From the NCBI GenBank assembly GCA_018241205.1, contig JAFEEI010000014.1:1-38304 (forward strand): a stretch of 38,304 nucleotides of DNA. Reading direction: 5' to 3'. Source of the DNA: Pseudomonadota bacterium (lineage in GTDB: Bacteria; Pseudomonadota; Gammaproteobacteria; Burkholderiales; Nitrosomonadaceae). Numbering within the stretch: position 1 is the stretch's first letter; each line of letters begins with the position of its first letter. Shown here in pieces: positions 24,936 through 37,300 of the stretch. The notes below the pieces were generated by a model. It saw nothing but the letters and a program-made list of their open reading frames with translations, did not search any database and was not told the DNA's origin. A program made the position numbers and the translations under genes.

Positions 24936-25163
24936 AGCACCCCACTGCAAGGGGCGAGGAATTAAACCCGAAATGGTTAAAGCCGATGTCGCTTGATTGC
25001 TAAAAAGTCTCCCTTGTAAGACATTGAGTTTTTTAATCATCTATAGATGAGATTCTGGCGGTATTGCAATGATTCATTGAATCCAAATAGGTTTTTCCAA
25101 GATCGATCCGATTGCATCATGTGTTCCGATAAAATTCGCTCTTGCCATACAATCCCCATTGTA

Positions 25164-25178
25164 TAATAATGATTCTCA
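25164..25178. promoter_or_regulatory. Candidate Fur box upstream of the imelysin gene
   Basis: TAATAATGATTCTCA matches 12 of 14 positions of the Fur 7-1-7 consensus and lies about 41-55 nt before the ATG at 25219. The surrounding interval 24936-25218 is otherwise empty apart from a weak CCCC/GGGG hairpin after the PepSY stop (about 24946-24962). Confidence 0.65.
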
Positions 25179-25218
25179 TTTCAGAAAACCCGATAATAAT
25201 TAGAAAGGATATCAACTT

Positions 25219-26541
25219 ATGAAAAACCATATGAAACTGATTCTAATCGGAATGGCAATAATAATGTTCGCTTCAGTATCACACGCTGAGCTACCAGAAA
25301 TTCCAAAGCTTTATATCACTACAAACGGTCCGCAAGTCAATTTGTATTGGGACGAAGTCTCGGGAGCCAACAATTACACTTTGATCGCTTCCAACTCAAA
25401 TGATGGATCACTCTTTGGTCAATTTGATCTGGGTACCAATACGCAGGTGAATACGATTTTACCGCCTGGCTCCGGTTTTTTTGTTTCAATCCGCGCAGGA
25501 AATACTGAAGGGAATAGCGGCTTTTCTCTACCGCGCTTGCTGTTGGTACCGTCTGTTCCTACTGAAATACCCTCAGTACAGCAAGTGATTCAGAATTATG
25601 CGCGTAATGTGATATTTAATACCTATATCGATTTGGCCGAGCAAACTAAATTATTACGGGCCGCGATCCTTGAGTTGCAACTCGAAACGACGGCTAAAAA
25701 TCTCCACCAGGCTCAGAATGCGTGGCGCAATGCACGCCGCCCGTGGGAACAATCAGAAGCATTTTTATTTGGTCCCGCCGAGACTCTAGATCTGGATCCT
25801 GCTTTGGACAGCTGGCCTATCAACGCGACTGACATACAGAATATCATCGATAGCACTACCCCATTGACGACAGAAACAGTTAGTGCCTTTGAGCCCACGC
25901 TCAAAGGCTTTCATGTCATCGAATATTTGCTATTTGGCAGCAAAAATAATAAAGCCGCTTCGGAATTAACTGCGCGAGAAATGGCGTATTTGATTTCAGC
26001 TGCTACTGCGCTGTCTAATGATGCGCAAACGTTAGCCGATGCATGGAATCCAAATGCCGGCAATTTCTTTTCGGAATTTTCCAAAGCCGGCGCAGGCAGC
26101 ACAACGTATCCGAGTCAGGTTTCCGCTATACAGGAAATGCTCGAAGGCATAATTGGCATTGCTGACGAAGTGGCCAGCGGCAAGCTCAGCAAGTCGCTCG
26201 CTGAACACGACCCCAGTTTGCTTGAGTCTCAGTTCAGCGCTAATTCACAAACAGATTTTATCAATAACATCAGAGGTATACGAAATGCATATACCGGAAC
26301 CTATTTGTTATCCGAGGGACCGGGTCTGAACGCTTTGGTCAAATCGATCAATCCGGCATTGGATGAAGCCATCAGCAATCAGATTGAGAAAACCATTGCG
26401 ACAATTTACACCATACCTCAACCACTTGCCGATTCCATTATTAGCAATCCCGATTCAGTACAAGCAGCCATTAATGAGGCGAAGAACCTGGTAGCATTAT
26501 TGATCGATCAATTGTTGCCTTTAGCTCGTTCGGTTCGTTGA
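25219..26541 (+). CDS. Imelysin-family (M75) iron-uptake protein with N-terminal fibronectin-III-like domain
   Basis: A 440-residue exported protein. After a signal peptide ending in SHA (about residue 23) comes a beta-rich, fibronectin-III-like domain (roughly 27-115, with VNLYWDEVSGANNYTL and FVSIRAGNTEGNSG). From about 120 the helical imelysin domain follows, containing the invariant GFHVIEYLLFG (GxHxxE, near residue 230), the putative metal site. Imelysin proteins (IrpA, and the EfeO relatives) are periplasmic or surface iron-uptake factors made under iron limitation. A Fur-like box upstream and the neighbouring di-heme oxidoreductase fit that. The extra N-terminal domain is not usual for the family and is shared with the next gene. 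Confidence 0.9.
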   Translation: MKNHMKLILIGMAIIMFASVSHAELPEIPKLYITTNGPQVNLYWDEVSGANNYTLIASNSNDGSLFGQFDLGTNTQVNTILPPGSGFFVSIRAGNTEGNSGFSLPRLLLVPSVPTEIPSVQQVIQNYARNVIFNTYIDLAEQTKLLRAAILELQLETTAKNLHQAQNAWRNARRPWEQSEAFLFGPAETLDLDPALDSWPINATDIQNIIDSTTPLTTETVSAFEPTLKGFHVIEYLLFGSKNNKAASELTAREMAYLISAATALSNDAQTLADAWNPNAGNFFSEFSKAGAGSTTYPSQVSAIQEMLEGIIGIADEVASGKLSKSLAEHDPSLLESQFSANSQTDFINNIRGIRNAYTGTYLLSEGPGLNALVKSINPALDEAISNQIEKTIATIYTIPQPLADSIISNPDSVQAAINEAKNLVALLIDQLLPLARSVR

Positions 26542-26557
26542 GATGATGCTATTTTAC

Positions 26558-26589
26558 GAGTTCGTGCAAACGGACTCATTTTTGTTTTA
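26558..26589 (+). terminator. Intrinsic terminator or attenuator between imelysin and di-heme genes
   Basis: GAGTTCGT (26558-26565) and ACGGACTC (26570-26577) form an 8-bp stem with one G-U pair around a GCAA tetraloop, followed by a T-rich run (ATTTTTGTTTT). It starts 16 nt after the imelysin stop and ends just before the next ATG at 26596. Confidence 0.75.
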
Positions 26590-26595
26590 TCGATT

Positions 26596-28212
26596 ATGAA
26601 ACGCTGTATTTTATTCATTGTTGCCGTATTTTCATTTTGTTCATATGGACAAGCCGCTCCTCCTGCAGCGCCTGTTGCTGCCTTTTCTGTAGAAGGTAAT
26701 CGCGCCACTGTCAGTTGGTTGCCGGTCGATAGTTCGAGCAAATACAAATTATATTGGTTGCCCTATCCATTACCCAAGCCGATTGAGACCATTAACAGTA
26801 TTGATCTTGGAACCGAAACTAAGGCATCTGCAGTACTGCATGACGGAGCCATGCTTTATGTTGCCATTACTGCTTATAACGAGAATGGAGAAAGCGCTTT
26901 TTCGAACATCGAAGTGATTGCGATCAAAAATGAGTTTTCAGGCGGTGATACAACCATTTCTGTCGTGAGTAGCTCCGCGTTTGGCAATCCGGCACCCAAT
27001 CTCAGCCCCGAAGGCTTGGCGCGTCATCTAATCGGCGATTCCGAGTTCGAACAAAGCTTTGTTACAGCTCCTGCGTCATTTAACAGCGGGTTGGGACCAG
27101 CATTCAACAACAATAGCTGTATCGCTTGTCATCCTAAAGACGGTCGAGGACGGCCCCCTGAGGAAGGTGGAGTATCTAATACGTTTTTCCTTCGTCTTAG
27201 CATTCCAGGGGCTGATCCAAAAACTGGGAGCCCATTAGCCATACCTGGATTCGGTACTCAACTCCTTGATAAAGCGGTATTTGGCGTTCAACCAGAAGCC
27301 ACCGTTAAAACGGGTTATAGCGAAATTGACGGGAAGTTTGGCGACAATACACCGTATCAATTACGTAAACCAATTTTTACTATTGACAAACCTTATATTG
27401 ACTTACCTGACAAGTATTTAATATCGCCTCGCGTCGCTCCGCCTGTATTTGGGCGTGGCTTGCTTGAAGCCATTTCCGATGACACTCTACTCGGTTGGAC
27501 CGATGAAAACGATTCGAATAACGATGGCATATCCGGCCGTGTCAACCGGGTTTGGGACGTAGTAAGCGAGGCAACTGTAATCGGCCGATTCGGACTCAAA
27601 GCCAACAGCCCCTCAACATTGGTCCAAACGGCCGGCGCGTACCATGGCGATATGGGCATTACCAATGAATTGTTTCCAGTGGAAAGTACGGCCGGACAGC
27701 CTCAGTATGACGGTTTGAGTGATGATCCTGAACTGAAACCCGGCGTCCTGGATGATGTTACATTTTATATCCAGACCTTGGCAGTGCCTGCGCGCCGTAA
27801 TATTGATGACCCAAAAGTAAAACAAGGTCAGATCTTATTTGACCGGGCCGGCTGTACTGCTTGCCACATTCCCACAGTAACCACCGGTCTTCTTGACGGT
27901 GTGCCGGAAGTATCCCGGCAAGTCATCCATCCCTATACCGATCTGTTACTGCATGACATGGGCGAAGGGCTTGCCGATGGCCGGCCGGATTTTCTTGCTG
28001 ACGGTCAGGAATGGAGAACGCCTCCACTGTGGGGAATCGGCTATACTAAAGTCGCTAATGGCCATACTTTTTTTCTGCATGACGGGCGCGCACGGGACTT
28101 GACGGAGGCTATTCTGTGGCATGGCGGTGAAGCCGAATCTGCCAAAGAATACTTTCGCATGCTGCCTTCTACTGATCGGGAAGCGCTGATTAAATTTCTT
28201 GAGTCATTGTGA
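26596..28212 (+). CDS. Di-heme c-type oxidoreductase (DHOR/DUF1111 family) with fibronectin-III-like domain
   Basis: A 538-residue exported cytochrome-type protein. A signal peptide (to about residue 20) is followed by a fibronectin-III-like domain (about 25-110, with ATVSWLPVDSSSKYKLYW). The main body carries two heme-binding CxxCH motifs, CIACH (near 175) and CTACH (near 419), the arrangement of the di-heme oxidoreductase family that sits beside imelysin genes in many bacteria. PPLWGIGYTK and HDGRARDLTEAILWHGGEA near the C-terminus are family signatures. It may supply electrons or redox chemistry for iron uptake in the periplasm or at the surface. There is no visible ribosome binding site before the ATG, and a terminator hairpin ends just upstream, so expression may be lower than that of the imelysin gene or use an internal promoter. 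Confidence 0.9.
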   Translation: MKRCILFIVAVFSFCSYGQAAPPAAPVAAFSVEGNRATVSWLPVDSSSKYKLYWLPYPLPKPIETINSIDLGTETKASAVLHDGAMLYVAITAYNENGESAFSNIEVIAIKNEFSGGDTTISVVSSSAFGNPAPNLSPEGLARHLIGDSEFEQSFVTAPASFNSGLGPAFNNNSCIACHPKDGRGRPPEEGGVSNTFFLRLSIPGADPKTGSPLAIPGFGTQLLDKAVFGVQPEATVKTGYSEIDGKFGDNTPYQLRKPIFTIDKPYIDLPDKYLISPRVAPPVFGRGLLEAISDDTLLGWTDENDSNNDGISGRVNRVWDVVSEATVIGRFGLKANSPSTLVQTAGAYHGDMGITNELFPVESTAGQPQYDGLSDDPELKPGVLDDVTFYIQTLAVPARRNIDDPKVKQGQILFDRAGCTACHIPTVTTGLLDGVPEVSRQVIHPYTDLLLHDMGEGLADGRPDFLADGQEWRTPPLWGIGYTKVANGHTFFLHDGRARDLTEAILWHGGEAESAKEYFRMLPSTDREALIKFLESL

Positions 28213-28307
28213 TGTTAACGCCGGCCTGAATCTGATTATTGCGGCTTGACCTTGAATCCCGCTGCATGATTCCTTCTTGTCCTTTTCATACTGTTGCTCC
28301 TGACTTG

Positions 28308-28322
28308 CCGTGAACTTCACGG
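28308..28322. repeat. 15-bp palindrome across the NRPS stop codon
   Basis: CCGTGAACTTCACGG is a perfect 7-1-7 palindrome covering the NRPS stop. It lies between convergent genes (28213-28316 is otherwise empty) and could fold as a short hairpin, but no T-tract follows, so a terminator role is doubtful. Confidence 0.25.
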
Positions 28323-31300
28323 ATTGGATTGAATAAGATTAGCACTTAACAGACTGCTCGATTTTGTGAGATCACTGCTCGTCAAAATATCATCAACACC
28401 CTGCAGCAATAAGTCGGTGCGGACGATATCGAAATGACCGGCATCGATCTCAATCGAGTGAATCCCAGCGGGGGCAATCTGCTGCCCGAGTGCCGCCCGA
28501 TGGCTGGGCTCGCGGTCCGACGCCCACCAGCACACGGGATCTGCATTCAGCACTCCCAGCTTTCCTGCCTGCATCGACAGCATTTTCAAACGCCGCGCCA
28601 CTACAAAAACTTGCGCCAATTCATCCGCTCCCATAGCGGCATAGCTGGGAGCTTTACATGCACCTACCTGGCTTGCAAAAAGAGCCTCGAGTATTGCGGT
28701 TACCGCTTGCACGGTTTCCTGCACCTCCGGTGAATGGGATGATACAGCCGGCAATACACCATCGAGAGTTGCACCGGGAGCGACAACGGCCACAAAATCT
28801 GCCAGATCCTGCCGCCAGTCATCCGCTTGCGGCGATTCCACACTAGGGACATACGGATCGATCAATCCCAGAAAAGCCACGGATTGGCCATCGGCCTCGA
28901 ATAATTCCGCCATCAGCGCCGCCAAAGTCCCTCCCAACGACCAACCGGCAAGATGTACCGGTCCTTCCGGCTGAACGGTGCGAATCATGGCGCAATAATC
29001 TTGCGCCATTTGTCGCAGCGAAACATCCAGATGCGCCGGATCGGCGAGCATGCGGCAAGGCAGACCATATACCGTGCGCACCCCTTGTAAGTGCCGTGCC
29101 AGTGGTTGATAGTCGAACACCGTTCCCAATCCGGCATGAATACAGAACAAAGGTTGCCGGCCGTTATCAGCAACCGGCTGATTCAGCAGCAGCAAACCGC
29201 TCGCAACCTGGCTATCCAATCCCAGCAGGCTCGCGATGGTCGGTTTCTGTATCAGGTCGCGCAACTTGAAACTGAGATTCAGATGCTTCAGATTCCGGAT
29301 ACGGGCAATGACCTTGAGGCTGGATAACGAATCGCCTCCCAATGCGAAGAAATTGTCCGTTTCACCGACCCGCTCCACACCCAGCACTTCCTGCCATATC
29401 TCTGCCAGCGCCCGTGCTTGCGGAGTCGATGGCGCGCGATAACTATCGCCGGCCGCTTCCGGCTCTGGCAGCCGCTTGCGATCCAGCTTGCCGCTCAGCA
29501 GCCGGGGCAATTCGCTCACGGCAATCCAATGTGACGGTACCATGTATTCCGGTAGCTGTTGCGCCAGTACTTGTTTCAATCGGGTCAGCACTGCCTGTTC
29601 CATCGATCCGTTCATTGGCAGGATGTAAGCCGCCAGTTGCGCACCGCTTGCACCCGCATGCACAACCACAGCCACATCGGCCACACCATCCGCCGCACGG
29701 ATGCGTGCCTCGATTTCGCCCAATTCGATACGGAATCCGCGTATCTTCACCTGATCGTCGGCACGGCCGACGTACTCGATGTTGCCGTCATCCAACCAGC
29801 GCACCAAATCGCCGGTACGATACAAACGCCCTCCCGCAGGATCGAACGGATCGGCAACGAACCGTTCCGCGGTTAGTCCTGTGCGTCCCAGATAACCTCT
29901 GGCCAAACCATACCCGCCAATGTACAACTCACCCACAATGCCAAACGGCACCGGCTGCAAATCGGTATCCAGAACATACACCGTGCGCTCCCCGACCGGG
30001 CGGCCGATCGGTGCATAAGCGCAATCAAAGCTACCGGCGGCATCGGTTTTCCAGATCAGTGGCGTCACCACGGTTTCGGTCGGTCCATAGCCATTGATCA
30101 GTCTGTCCGGTTGTAACGTCTGCCGGATCAGATCATACGAAGTCTTCGGCATCGCTTCGCCGCCGAAAACATACAATTCCACCGGCGGCGGGTCGGTCCG
30201 GGATGATGCCCATTCGGCGATCTGACCCAGATACGCAGGCGGAAAGGCGGCATTGGTGATGCGGTAGTGACGCAGAGCATCGTAGGTTTGCTCGGCCGTC
30301 CATAATTCCTGATCGCGCACCGCCAATCCGGCGCCAACCGTCAACGCAGTCAACCAGCGCTCATGCGCGCCGTCGAAGGAAAACGACATGAACAGCAATT
30401 CGCAAGAACCGGGATGCATCTCGTATATTCTTGCGGTCGCCTGGCAGTGCATCGACAACGGACCGTGGGTAACGCCGACGCCTTTGGGAAGGCCGGTCGA
30501 TCCGGAAGTGTAAATGACGTACGCCAATTGCTGTTGATGCACTGCAATTGCCGGATTTGCCGCTTGTTCGAGCTCCCGGCCGATGCCGTCCAGCACAAGT
30601 TGCGGCACGTCACTGCCAAATGCATGCCTGGCCAGTACCGCCTGTTGCGTGATCAATAGCGATAGCCCACTGTCCTTGATCATGAACTGCAACCGTTCAG
30701 CCGGATAATCGATATCCAGCGGCACATAAGCGGCGCCCGTTTTCAGAATGGCAAGGAATGCCACGATGACATCGAGCGACCGCTCAAGAGCAACACCGAT
30801 ACGGATTTCCGGCGCAGCACCAAGTTGCATCAGTTTGTACGCCAGACCATTGGCCAGCGCATTCAGTTCGGCATACGACATCTCCCGCTCGCCCATCAGC
30901 AATGCAATCGCATCGGGTCGAACCGCCGCATTGTGCTCGATCAGGCGATGCACCGGCTGGTATGCATCACGCTTACCCGCATCCCAGTCGCTGCGCAGTA
31001 GCCAAAGCCGTTCCAACGCTTGCTTGTCCAGCCAGCCCAACTCACCCACCGCACGCTGCGGATGCGCCATCATTTCCCGCATCAGGTTTTCCATTTGAGC
31101 GCGCAAATCGGCTACAAACGCAGTGCTAAAATCGCTGCAGCTATAAGCATATTCGATTTCCAGCGTCTCACCGATCACCACTTGTAAATCCATCGCGTAA
31201 CCGGTCAATCCCTTGCCTGCGATTTCACCGAAACGCAATCCGTAATGCTCGTCGCTGCGTAACGCGGCGTTAATGGGGAAATTTTCAAACACCACGATAC

Positions 31301-34300
31301 TGTCAAACAAAGGCTGGCCGGAAAGCCCGGCCCAGCGCTGCACATCCGCAAGCGATGCGTATTCGTAATCGCGCAAACGCGCATTGGTTCGCTGCAATCC
31401 GGTCAAATACGATGCCACGGTTTGCTCGCTGCACCGCGCCACCGGAACCGCAATGGTATTGATAAACAATCCGAGTATCCGGTCCGCACCGGGTAAAGCG
31501 GGCGGGCGTCCTGCCACGGTGGCGCCGAACACCACGGTCTGTTTACCGGTATAGCGTTGCAGCAACAGCGCCCACGCCGCTTGCACCAACGTATTCAGCG
31601 TAATGTGCAATTGTTGCGCGAATGCTTGCATCTGGCGGGTTTCTTCGATACTGAGCCGGGTATACAGCTGGGCATAACCGGAGCGGTTTCCGGCTTGTGC
31701 ACGGTTGCCGGCCGATTGCGCCAATAACGTCGGCCCATCGGTGCCGCGCAGCTCGCTTTGCCAGAACTGCTGAGTGGCTTGTTTATCCTGCCGCGCCAGC
31801 CAATCCACATAAACCCGGTAATCCGGTCCCGGCTGCGGCAGCGTTTCGCCGTTATAGCACTGCAGCCAGTCGCCGATCAGCAGCGAATCGCCCCAGCCGT
31901 CGAGCAATATGTGGTGTTTGGTCCAAACCAACTGATGGCGATTCTCGCCGATGCGGATCAAGCTCAAGCTGATCGGCGGTTCGATGAAGTTGAATTCACG
32001 CCGTAACGCTTCATCCGCGTATGCGACGATACGCTGTTCCACGTCCTCCTGGTCGCGCCAATCGAGCTGAATCACCGGTATATCAGCTTGTTTGAATACC
32101 ACTTGCAACGGACGGGGCAGTTCCGATCGCCACAGGAAACCGGTGCGCAGTACCGGATGGCGGATCACCATTTGCCGCCAGGCGGCTGCCAGCCGGTCGG
32201 CGTCCAGCCCCTCCACCGCGACGCTGATCTGATTCACATATAACCCGGTGCCCGGCGCTTCCAGGGTATGGAACAGCATACCTTCCTGCGTCGGCGACAA
32301 CGGAAAAATATCCTCGATATCCTGTTCGCCGAACGGCAGCGCAGCGATGATCGCAGCGTCCAAATAATCCGCCAATCCGGATGCTGTGGATGGCGGTGTT
32401 TCACTGGCAATCTCCGGTGCGATACCGGCTACTTGCGTCAATTCGGCCACCGTTTGCCGCTCGAACAATTGGCGTGGTGTAATATGCCAGCCCGCCCGCC
32501 GCGCCGCCGTAACGATTTGCAAGCTGAAAATCGAATCCCCGCCCAGTTCGAAAAAGTTATCATGCCTGCCAATCCGGCTCAGCCCCAGCACATCGGCCCA
32601 AATCGCCGCCAGCGCCTGCTCGGTATCGCCTTGCGGCGCTTCATAATTGGCCGCATCGGCAAACTCAGGTTCCGGCAGCTGCCTGCGGTCGATTTTGCCG
32701 TTGGCATTCAGCGGCAAGCTCGGCATGATCACGATCGCCGCCGGAATCATGTAATCCGGCAGCACGTCCGCCAGCGCATCACGCAACGCTGCAATCGTCA
32801 GCGCGCAATCCGGCTGCAACGAAATATACGCGGCCAGCCGCGCGCCAGCGGGGCCTTGTTTGACAATCACTACCGCCTCCCGGATCTCGGGGTGCAATAG
32901 CAATTGCGTTTCGATTTCGCCCAGTTCGATACGGAAGCCGCGAATTTTGACCTGATGATCGAGCCGCCCAAGGTACTCGATATGCCCATCGCCGCGCCAG
33001 CGCGCCAGATCTCCGGTGCGGTACAGCCGCCCGCCGTTATTGGCGAAAGGATCGGCGATAAAACGCTCCGCCGTCAGTCCCGCTTTGTTCAAATAACCGC
33101 GCGCCAGCAACTCGCCGCCGATGCACAGTTCTCCCGGCACTCCCGGCAGTACCGGCGCTAAATTCGCATCCAGCAAATAGATACACCGTGCCGGCAACGG
33201 CTTGCCGATACTGACTTGCAGCGATGCCGGATCGCCACCCGCATCATTCACCGTGCAATCAGCAACCGTAGCCGTTACCACGGCTTCCGTCGGGCCATAG
33301 GTATTGAGCAGTTTAATGCCTTGCATGCCTGCCGCGCGCCAGGCTTTCAGTCCTTCCGGCGGCATCGCTTCGCCGCCGGCATGCACTTGCCGCAACACAC
33401 CATAATCGCACCGGCCCGCTTTGGCGAAATCCTGCACCAGCAAAAACCAATAAGCGGTGGTCAGGTCGGCGACGGTAATCCGCTGGGCGATCAACTCGCG
33501 ATAGAATGTTTCGCTATCCCACAAGGCGGTTCCGCGCAATACCATTGCTGCGCCCGCACACAGCGGTGGAAAAAACTGCTCGATAAAACCGTCAAAATTG
33601 ATGGTGGAAAATTGCAACATCCGGTCTGTGCTGCGCAAACCGAAGAAATCGATCGAAACGTAAGCATGCTCGGCCAGCGCATCATGGGCGATAGCGACGC
33701 CTTTAGGTTTTCCAGTGGATCCGGAGGTATAGATGATATAAGCAAGGTGTCCGCCGTGCAGCCGGACTGACGGATTGTGATCCGGCCAGCCGGTTGAATC
33801 AAGCCCATCCAATTCCAGCACATTACCGGATGCCGGACAAGGAATCCGCTCGCGCAATGGTTGATGTGTCAACAGCAACTCGATCGCGCTGTCGGTCACC
33901 ATGTGCTGCAGGCGGTCGCGCGGATAATCCGGATCCAGCGGCACGTAAGCGCCGCCGGCCTTCAACGTTGCCAGCACGCCGATCACCATATCGATGGAAC
34001 GCTCCAGCGCGATTCCCACCCGGCTTTCCGCTTGCATGCCGAGCGCGATCAAACGGTGCGCCAGCCGGTTCGCACGCCGGTTCAGCTCGGCGTAACCGAG
34101 CACCGTATCGCCGCAAATCAGCGCCACAGCGTCCGGCTGTTCCGCAGCACGCCGCTCGATCAAGCGGTGCACCGGCTCATTTTGCCGGTAGCGCTGCGGA
34201 TTGATTCCCCAATCGAACAGTTGCTTCCGTGCGGCTGCATCCACGATCGAGATATCGCCCAGACAGCTTGTCCCGGAACGGCTTATTTCCTCCAGCAGCC

Positions 34301-37300
34301 GTTCAACTTGCGCTGCGATGGCGGCAATGGTTTCGGCCGCAAATGACTCGCCCTGATAGCCGTAATGCAGGCTCAACCCGTCCTGTTCAACCACCGAAAT
34401 CGTCAACGGATAGTTGGTGGTTTCGTGGCTTGCGACATTCGAAAAAGCAAGTCCGCCAGGCGCATGCTGCTTGAGCGCGGCATCAACCGGATAATTTTCG
34501 AATACCAGAATGCTGTCGAACAATCCTTGCCGGGTTTGTCCCGCCCAGCGTTGAATATCGTACAGCGGCGTTTGTTCGTGCTCGCGCGTCGCCAGGTTTT
34601 GCGTCTGAATCTCCCGCAACCAAGCGCCGACGGCAACTTCCGGTTTAAGCGCAATGCGTACCGGCAACGTATTGATGAACAATCCGAGTATTTGATCCGC
34701 ACCCGGCAGATCCGCCGGACGCCCCGCGACGGTGACGCCGAAAATCACGCTCCGCTGCCCGGTATAATGGCCGAGCAGCAGTGCCCACGCCGCCTGAACC
34801 AGGGTGCTGACGGTAACGCGCTGCTGTTTGCAGAAGCGCTTGCAAGCGTCAAAAACCGCCGGCTCGAGCGCGCGTATCGCAGTCCGGTAACCGTCACCGG
34901 ATGCCGGTGCCGCGACCGACTCGGCCAATCGGACCGGATCGTCCACGGTCTGCAGCCATTGCTGCCAGTAGCTTTGCGACATTGCGGCATCGCGCCGCTG
35001 CAACCAGGCGATGAAGTCACGGTAGCGCACCTGCGGCGTTGTAGAGCGCTCGCCGCCATACTGGCGCAGCACTTCGCTCAATAGCTGCGAGGTGCTCCAG
35101 CCGTCCAATATCAGGTGGTGTAATGTGATGATCACATGGTAACGGTGCTCGTCGATGCGCACTACCGCAATCCGGATCAGCGGCGGTTGCGACAAATCGA
35201 AACCTTCGGCATGCTCCGATTGCGCCAGCGCATCCAGCGCCTGTTCCCTATCATGCTGTGAGGTAAAACTTTTGCGGCGCCAGTCGTATTCGGCAAACGG
35301 CAAGGTCGCAGTCTTTGCTACCCACTGCAGCGGTACTCGCCCTTCCGGCAGAAAACCGGTGCGCAAAATCGAATGCCGGTCTATCACGGTTTGCCAGGCA
35401 ATTCTGAATCGCGCGACAGAGAGCTGCGCGATATCCACGCGCAACTGATTCACATAGGCACGGCTATCGGTTTGAAAAACGCTGTGAAACAAAATACCGG
35501 TTTGCATCGGCGACAGCGGATACAAATCCTCAATCCGCCCGGCTGCAACCGGCAGGCTATCCAGTTCGTCCTGGGAAATGCGCGTCAGCGGAAAATCGGA
35601 AGGTGTGACGGCACTGACTCCGCTGGTGCAATGCGCGATGATCGCACCGAGTTCCGTCAGCAGACGCTGACCCAATGCGGTCATGGTGGCATGAGAATAG
35701 CGCGCCGAACTGAAGTTGATATCGATGCACAACTCGCCTCGGGAAACATGACAGTTGATGGCCAATTCATGGGTCTGCGGCATGTCCGGATCGATCAGAT
35801 CCCCGACCGGTTCATCGGCGAGCAGCCACAGTGAATCCGCCGTGAAACTGGCATCCAGTTGTCCGAGATAATTGAATACCACCTGCGCTTGCGGCAGCGC
35901 AGCGATGACCTGCCGTTGCTGCACCGAGCCATGATGCTTGAACAGACCGTATCCCATCCCTTTATTCGGTATTTGCCGCAATTGCTCCTTGATTTGCCTG
36001 ATGCGCTGCGGCAAATCACCGCCAGCATCCAGCGCCACCGGAAATACCGTCGTATGCCAGCCAACCGAGCGCGACAAATCGATGTCCGGAAAAAGATCTT
36101 CACGTCCGTGGCCTTCCAGGTCAATGACCATGTTCTGCTGTCCGCACTCATCGCGTAACGCCCCAGCCAACGCGGTCAGCAGCAAATCGTTTACCTGGGT
36201 GCGGTAAGCGGACGGCGCATCCTTCAGTAATGCGCGGGTTTGCTGTTGATCCAGCGTTACCGTGATTTTGGTACGATTCACAGCATCGTTGGCGCCCTGC
36301 GGAAAATCACACGGCGGTGCTGCCGGCATGCCTTTCAGGCTTTGCCAATAATCAAATTCGCTGTCATGCTGCAGCGGATATTGCATCAAGCGCCGCGACC
36401 AGACGGCATAATCGGTGGTCACTCCGGGCAAATCGATATCTTGCTGCTGCGCAGCCTGGCGGTAGGCGGTTTCGAGGTCTTCCACCACGATACGCCAGGA
36501 CACGCCGTCGATCACGGCATGGTGAATCACCAGCAACAACCGCTGCGTATCATCGATCCAATCGATCAGCACCGCACGCAGCAGCAATCCTTGCTGCAAA
36601 TTCAGGCTGCGCTGGGCAGCGTTGCAGATGGCCAGAAATTGTTCCTCATCCGCCGCTTGCCGGACCCACAGGTAATCCTGTTGCGGTGCAGTGCTGGCCG
36701 TCTGCTGCCACAAGCCGTGGGCATCCTCGTCGAAACGGAAGCGCAACGCACGATGCTGCCGCACCACGGCGGCTATGGCCTGCCGTAACCGATCGGCCTG
36801 CAATCTTTCCCGGCATTTCAGCAGCACCGCCTGATTCCAGTGAGCGCGCACCGGTATCGATTGTGCGAAAAAATCCTGTTGCACCGGCAACAGCGGAATC
36901 GGCGTCAAATCATCGATCCGGTTGAATTGCAAAGCGCCCGGATCGCTTGTCTCCAATGGCGCGGCTTTCTGTGCCAGGGCTGACACGGTCTGACATTCGA
37001 ACAATTGCCGCGGCGTGATTTTCCATCCGGCACGGCGGGTTTTGGTGACAATCTGCAAACTCAGGATCGAGTCTCCACCTATTTCAAAAAAATTGTCATG
37101 ACGCCCGACACGGGGAAGATCCAGCACCTGCGCCCAGATATCGGCCAAAATGGTTTCAATTCCGGCTTGCGGCGCCGCGTATTCCTTGTCGTGCGCAAAT
37201 TCCGGTTGCGGCAGGCGATCGCGATCGACCTTGCCGTTGGCATTCAGCGGCAAGCTTTGCAGAATCATGATCGCGGATGGCAGCATATAATCCGGTAATA

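Noticed and set aside
24946-24963. CCCC/GGGG hairpin after the PepSY gene as a terminator
   Set aside because: Only four pairs and no T-tract.
32268-32900. Plus-strand 210-residue frame inside the NRPS
   Set aside because: Antisense to conserved carrier and condensation motifs; rich in Arg and His as expected of reverse-strand GC-rich shadows.
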